The notes beneath the pieces were generated by a model. It saw nothing but the letters and a program-made list of their open reading frames with translations, was not told the DNA's origin and did not search any database. 10,327 nt of DNA from Prevotellaceae bacterium UBA4372. Its GTDB lineage: Bacteria; Bacteroidota; Bacteroidia; Bacteroidales; Bacteroidaceae. The stretch lies in NCBI GenBank assembly GCA_002391275.1, contig DGSC01000066.1:55825-66151 (forward strand), written 5' to 3'. Shown here piece after piece: positions 7,822 to 10,327 of this stretch. Position numbers and translations under genes: made by a program. How positions within the stretch are numbered: position 1 is the first letter of the stretch; each line of letters begins with the position of its first letter.

Positions 7822-7852
7822 CCTTTATTATTAGAGGGTTTAACAATAAAGG
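7822..7852 (-). promoter_or_regulatory. Hairpin covering the ribosome-binding region (TPP-switch expression platform)
   Basis: In minus-strand RNA, 7852-7841 pairs with 7833-7822 over 12 bp with one G-U pair, closing a 7-nt loop (7840-7834). Its 3' arm contains AAAGG of the AAAGGA sequence just before the start codon at 7817. There is no U tract after it, so it looks like a translational rather than a transcriptional stop. The 5' arm overlaps a stretch (7857-7849) that can instead pair with the riboswitch 5' strand (7965-7957). Confidence 0.7.
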
Positions 7853-7888
7853 GGCGCAGGAACAAGCCTGCTCTGAAGAAGTATCCTC

Positions 7889-7970
7889 TTATCATTCCTA
7901 CGGCGGCATTACCCGCATCAGGTCTGAAGGGTCTGTTCTCAGCCCGCCAACGGCAAGCACCCCTTGATAA
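7889..7970 (-). promoter_or_regulatory. TPP riboswitch (THI element)
   Basis: The minus strand carries the conserved THI-box landmarks in order: CUGAGA (7942-7937), ACCUGAU (7923-7917), GGGUAAUGCC (7914-7905) and CGUAGG (7902-7897). P1 is closed by UUAUCA (7970-7965) with UGAUAA (7894-7889). The P2 5' strand AAGGG (about 7965-7961) faces CCCUU (7931-7927). P3 is a GC-rich hairpin (GCUUGCC with GGCGGGC). TPP-bound aptamers of this class normally repress thiamine synthesis or uptake genes, here the receptor and permease. A second small stem (GCAGG/CCUGC, 7871-7856) follows before the sequestering hairpin. Confidence 0.96.
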
Positions 7971-7978
7971 ATCGGCCG

Positions 7979-7986
7979 CAAAGATA
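7979..7986 (-). promoter_or_regulatory. Predicted -7 promoter box of the thiamine-uptake unit
   Basis: Minus-strand TATCTTTG matches the Bacteroidetes TAnnTTTG consensus. The expected start site about 5-8 nt downstream falls just before the P1 stem of the riboswitch, as expected for a riboswitch leader. No clear -33 TTTG is seen. Just upstream are three near-identical 7-bp units (aatcatg, aatcatg, aatcaag at 8000-8020) and a run of eight T on the plus strand (8021-8028). Confidence 0.6.
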
Positions 7987-8075
7987 CAAAGAAATGAAGA
8001 ATCATGAATCATGAATCAAGTTTTTTTTCGGCGCAGCAACAATAAAAACTCATGAAATGAACGGAAAGGGAATAC

Positions 8076-8116
8076 AAAAGGGGCTATGTCAAAAATGAAA
8101 GACATAGCCCCTTTTT
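8076..8116 (-). terminator. Intrinsic terminator after the lipoprotein gene, possibly bidirectional
   Basis: A perfect 15-bp stem (8076-8090 with 8101-8115) encloses a 10-nt loop. In minus-strand RNA the 3' arm ends in GCCCCUUUU, giving a short U tail. On the plus strand the stem is followed by T, GGG and another T run, so it could work both ways. It lies about 115 nt after the lipoprotein stop codon and insulates the riboswitch promoter from upstream transcription. Confidence 0.82.
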
Positions 8117-8231
8117 GGGTTTTTCTCAACGAACTATACTGATTATACGATATTCTATAGATATGGCAAACAAGTGTTTGAGTAATTCAAATCATTTGTA
8201 TATTCTGTTAAGATAAGACATTAAAACGGCA

Positions 8232-9173
8232 CTACCTCGTGCTTTTAGTAAAGCCGAAAGTGATGCCGCTACCGAAATAGCCTACGGAGGCATCGCCGTG
8301 AGGCATCAGCAAGTATTTCACGCCATCCTTTTCAACCATATAAGTGCGTATGCCGTCGGCTTTCAGCTGTTCGGCGGTGCACTCCTTGCCGCTCATGGCA
8401 TGGTAGAACTTCGCTCCCTTGGCAGCGAGCGCATCCGCCACCCGACCGTGGATAGCAGTGCCATCGGCTTCGGTGACAAGGTGGTCGGCGTAGTAGCCAA
8501 CGGCGATGGCTCCGCCTTGGTTTGTCGAGCTGAGTCTTACGCTGCGTATGCCAGGAACACCTGCAATGTCGGCGGCCGAGATACCGAGCGCGTCGATGCT
8601 GCCTTCGGCCTCCGGCTTGTTGTCCATCGGGTTGAGCGAGACTTCAAAGTTGTAGTTGACGGCATAATGCACTTCGCCTTCGTCGTCCTTCTCCTCGTCA
8701 ATCTCGAAGGCGGGGTTGATCTCGTCGGCATAGTACTCGAAGCTCATCGGGTTCTTCCAGTCGAAGGTGATGCGCAGACGCATGTCCTTGCCTTCCTCGG
8801 GCTGATAGAGCATGACGCTCTCCCAAGAGTTGTTATCGACAATTTCCTGATCGCGGTCAGAGATACGGAAGCCCTTGGCCTTCAGGCTCTCGATCCACGC
8901 CTGCATCTCAGCTCTTGTCACATCCTTGTAGTAGACCTCATACAGGTATGAGCTTTCTTCATCGAACTGCGTGAAAACGATTCGGCCATTTGTCTTGATT
9001 TCGTCAATGCCGTACTTGTCATAGACAGCTGCCGGCCACTTGCCGTCCTCGAGCCCGGCTGTGTTGCCGACGCCCGAACTGACATCGCTGCTTGAGCTAT
9101 TGCTGTTGCTGCCGCAGGCCACCAGCGCGGCCACACTGGCCACGTATAAAAACAAAAATAATGATTTCTTCAT
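8232..9173 (-). CDS. Uncharacterised lipoprotein
   Basis: The 313-aa product has a lipoprotein signal peptide: MKKSLFLFLYVASVAALVAC with the lipobox LVAC and the acylated Cys at position 20. A Ser/Asn-rich linker follows (about 21-37). There is no acidic cluster directly after Cys, so a Bacteroidetes surface-export signal is not evident. The first half (about 45-155, beginning KWPAAVYDKYG and including WIESLKAKGF and MRLRITFDW) resembles small Bacteroidales lipoprotein domains of the DUF6591 sort, a tentative match made by eye. The second half (about 190-313) is Gly/Ala-rich and unrecognised. No catalytic motif is visible. A weak -7-like box (TACCTTTA, 9197-9190) lies just upstream. The octamer array separates it from the membrane protein gene, so it may be transcribed separately. 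Confidence 0.85.
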   Translation of the reverse strand: MKKSLFLFLYVASVAALVACGSNSNSSSSDVSSGVGNTAGLEDGKWPAAVYDKYGIDEIKTNGRIVFTQFDEESSYLYEVYYKDVTRAEMQAWIESLKAKGFRISDRDQEIVDNNSWESVMLYQPEEGKDMRLRITFDWKNPMSFEYYADEINPAFEIDEEKDDEGEVHYAVNYNFEVSLNPMDNKPEAEGSIDALGISAADIAGVPGIRSVRLSSTNQGGAIAVGYYADHLVTEADGTAIHGRVADALAAKGAKFYHAMSGKECTAEQLKADGIRTYMVEKDGVKYLLMPHGDASVGYFGSGITFGFTKSTR

Positions 9174-9212
9174 AAGGCATAAGAGTTTTTAAAGGTAACA
9201 TGATTTTAGTTC

Positions 9213-9376
9213 ATTAATAGATTAACACGTTAACATTCACTTCGTTCATTAACGCAACTCGTCCGCTCGAACCCTGCTCGCTTCACTCTGCGAAGAGCTT
9301 GTCAACCTGTTAATGAGTTAATTTGTTAATTTATTAACGTGCCTTGGCGCGTGTTAATGATTTAATGTGCGTTAAT
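9213..9376. repeat. Octamer-periodic RTTAAYnn arrays in the spacer before the lipoprotein gene
   Basis: On the left, attaat (9213), attaac (9221) and gttaac (9229) recur every 8 bp. On the right, five 8-bp units run from 9301 to 9340 (gtcaacct, gttaatga, gttaattt, gttaattt, attaacgt). Two more follow at 9353 and 9361, then gcgttaat at 9369, which contains the stop codon of the upstream membrane protein gene (9372-9374). The core (about 9240-9300) is not periodic. RTTAAY units are partly self-complementary, so several hairpins are possible; I see no classical terminator. Confidence 0.8.
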
Positions 9377-9785
9377 ACTTCAAAAGCCTGAAGTGACCGA
9401 TGAAAGGAAGTTCCTTGGCACGGCCGCCTGCAGCATTGATGATACCGAGGACAAACCAGACCAAGAAGACCAGACCTAAAAGACCGACAATACTCACAAG
9501 CCAATACAGGCGCCACGAGATGGCCACTATGAGGCCACTGAGAATGCTGTAGGCTACGCTGTAAAGGACGGCGGCAATGCATAGCACAAGCCCTTGGTTG
9601 GCATGGAAACGGGCAAACTTCGAATCCTTGGCCACGAAGATGGGAATGAGCACGAGAATGCCGAAGTAGGCCAGAATGGCTATGAATTTGTTTTTCTCAA
9701 TGTCTTGTTGTTCAAACTCAGCCGTGGTGTCGGCCGTGTTGTTGATGACGGAGAGTTTCTCCTCAATGCTTTGCTGCTTGCTCAT
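9372..9785 (-). CDS. Small membrane protein, DUF4870/Tic20-like
   Basis: The 137-aa protein has a polar N-terminus (about 1-30, Glu/Gln/Thr-rich) followed by three to four hydrophobic segments (about 34-51, 66-90, 93-117). The FARFHANQGLVLCI motif after the first segment is typical of the DUF4870/Tic20-like family, whose function is generally unknown in bacteria. It ends with a short basic tail (GHFRLLKY). It lies 49 bp after the OmpA-domain gene with no visible terminator, so the two probably share a transcript. The start at 9785 is the only suitable Met before the membrane segments. Confidence 0.85.
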   Translation of the reverse strand: MSKQQSIEEKLSVINNTADTTAEFEQQDIEKNKFIAILAYFGILVLIPIFVAKDSKFARFHANQGLVLCIAAVLYSVAYSILSGLIVAISWRLYWLVSIVGLLGLVFLVWFVLGIINAAGGRAKELPFIGHFRLLKY

Positions 9786-9834
9786 AGGTGTAGGAGATTT
9801 TTTAGATTTATAACTAAAGTGAATTCTTATTAGG

Positions 9835-10327
9835 CTATTTCTTCACGAACTCCACGCGGCGGTTCTTGGCGCGACCGGTATCGGTCTTATTGTCGGCTAC
9901 GGGCTCATGCGAACCTTTTCCTACGGCGCGGAGGTTGAAGCTGTCGCAGCCTAAGCCCTCCAGAGCCTTCACCACGGCCTCTGCACGCTGTTGCGACAGC
10001 GGGTCGTTGACGGCATCGGAGCCCTGATTGTCGGTATGGCCCTGTACCTCGAAGCGAACGCTCGGGTTCTTCTTCATATACTCGGCTACCTTCTGAATCT
10101 CTGTCATCGACTCAGACTTCAGCGTAGCCTTGCCCGTCTCGAAGAGGATGTTGTTGGTCACGAACTTGCCCGTCTCGGCGATAGCCTTCTCCACGGCTGC
10201 GACCTTGGCATCGATGTCAGTGGCATTGCGCTCGTAGAGTTCTACGGCCCCCTTGGCAATCACCACATCCTTCACATAGGTGTGCTTGCTGCCACCACAG
10301 GCGAACCACGTCACCCATCCTGCACCC
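9835..10327 (-). CDS. OmpA-family peptidoglycan-binding protein (partial, N-terminus outside window)
   Basis: The reading frame is open to the right edge, with GAGWVTWFACGGSKH before the internal GTG at 10314. That GTG is therefore not a credible start and the gene continues beyond 10327. The visible part has a helical segment rich in Ala, Val and Glu (IDAKVAAVEKAIAETGK). A complete OmpA C-terminal domain follows: NNILFETGKATL, the GHTDNQGS loop, NDPLSQQRAEAV and the terminal NRRVEFVKK. The conserved Asp of GHTD and the Arg of QQRAEAV, which bind the diaminopimelate side chain in this fold, are both present. It probably anchors the outer membrane to peptidoglycan. The Cys in WFACGG could be a lipobox Cys or part of a membrane segment, which cannot be settled without the upstream sequence. 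Confidence 0.9.
   Translation of the reverse strand, partial: GAGWVTWFACGGSKHTYVKDVVIAKGAVELYERNATDIDAKVAAVEKAIAETGKFVTNNILFETGKATLKSESMTEIQKVAEYMKKNPSVRFEVQGHTDNQGSDAVNDPLSQQRAEAVVKALEGLGCDSFNLRAVGKGSHEPVADNKTDTGRAKNRRVEFVKK

Noticed and set aside
7818..8012. Upstream in-frame extension of the receptor to an ATG at 8012
   Set aside because: It would translate the whole TPP riboswitch and begin upstream of the predicted transcription start, so it is an artefact of an open frame.

Overview
The window looks like a Bacteroidales chromosome fragment, most likely Prevotella-like. Three things point there: AT-rich leaders with -7 boxes of the Bacteroidetes TAnnTTTG type, a TonB-dependent receptor ending in Phe, and a secreted protein with a short C-terminal tail resembling a type IX secretion sorting signal. 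No taxonomic marker gene is present, so this is an inference. All six genes lie on the minus strand, so they are described here from high to low coordinates.

Right end (10327 to about 9213): a partial OmpA-domain envelope protein runs in from outside the window. A small DUF4870/Tic20-like membrane protein follows 49 bp later and probably shares its transcript. Next is a spacer of about 200 bp filled with octamer-periodic RTTAAYnn repeats, which begin at the stop codon of the membrane protein gene. An uncharacterised 313-aa lipoprotein gene follows and ends at a strong hairpin terminator (8076-8116).

Centre (about 7986 to 4501): a thiamine-uptake unit. A promoter leads into a TPP riboswitch (7889-7970). 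A downstream hairpin (7822-7852) covers the ribosome-binding region of the receptor, and a competing pairing could release it, so the switch looks translational. The genes are an outer-membrane TonB-dependent receptor (thiamine or a precursor) and a PnuC-family inner-membrane permease, here inferred to be PnuT. The spacer between them is a pair of complementary 8-bp-periodic arrays that begins inside the last codons of the receptor gene. The permease carries an unusual hydrophilic loop encoded by a palindromic DNA segment. The thiamine pyrophosphokinase gene that often completes this unit is not downstream.

Left part (4328 to 455): a gene with its own promoter encodes a 1229-aa secreted protein of four beta-sandwich-like modules separated by helical linkers and ending in a sorting-like tail. 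It finishes at a 14-bp-stem terminator. The last 450 bp hold no convincing gene. They contain a 22-nt tandem array with inverted copies, a possible promoter for a gene beyond the left edge, and two copies of a 43-bp GC-rich tandem repeat at the window edge.

The most notable points are the readable translational TPP-switch platform, the octamer arrays that start at stop codons in two unrelated spacers, and the palindromic insertion in the permease.
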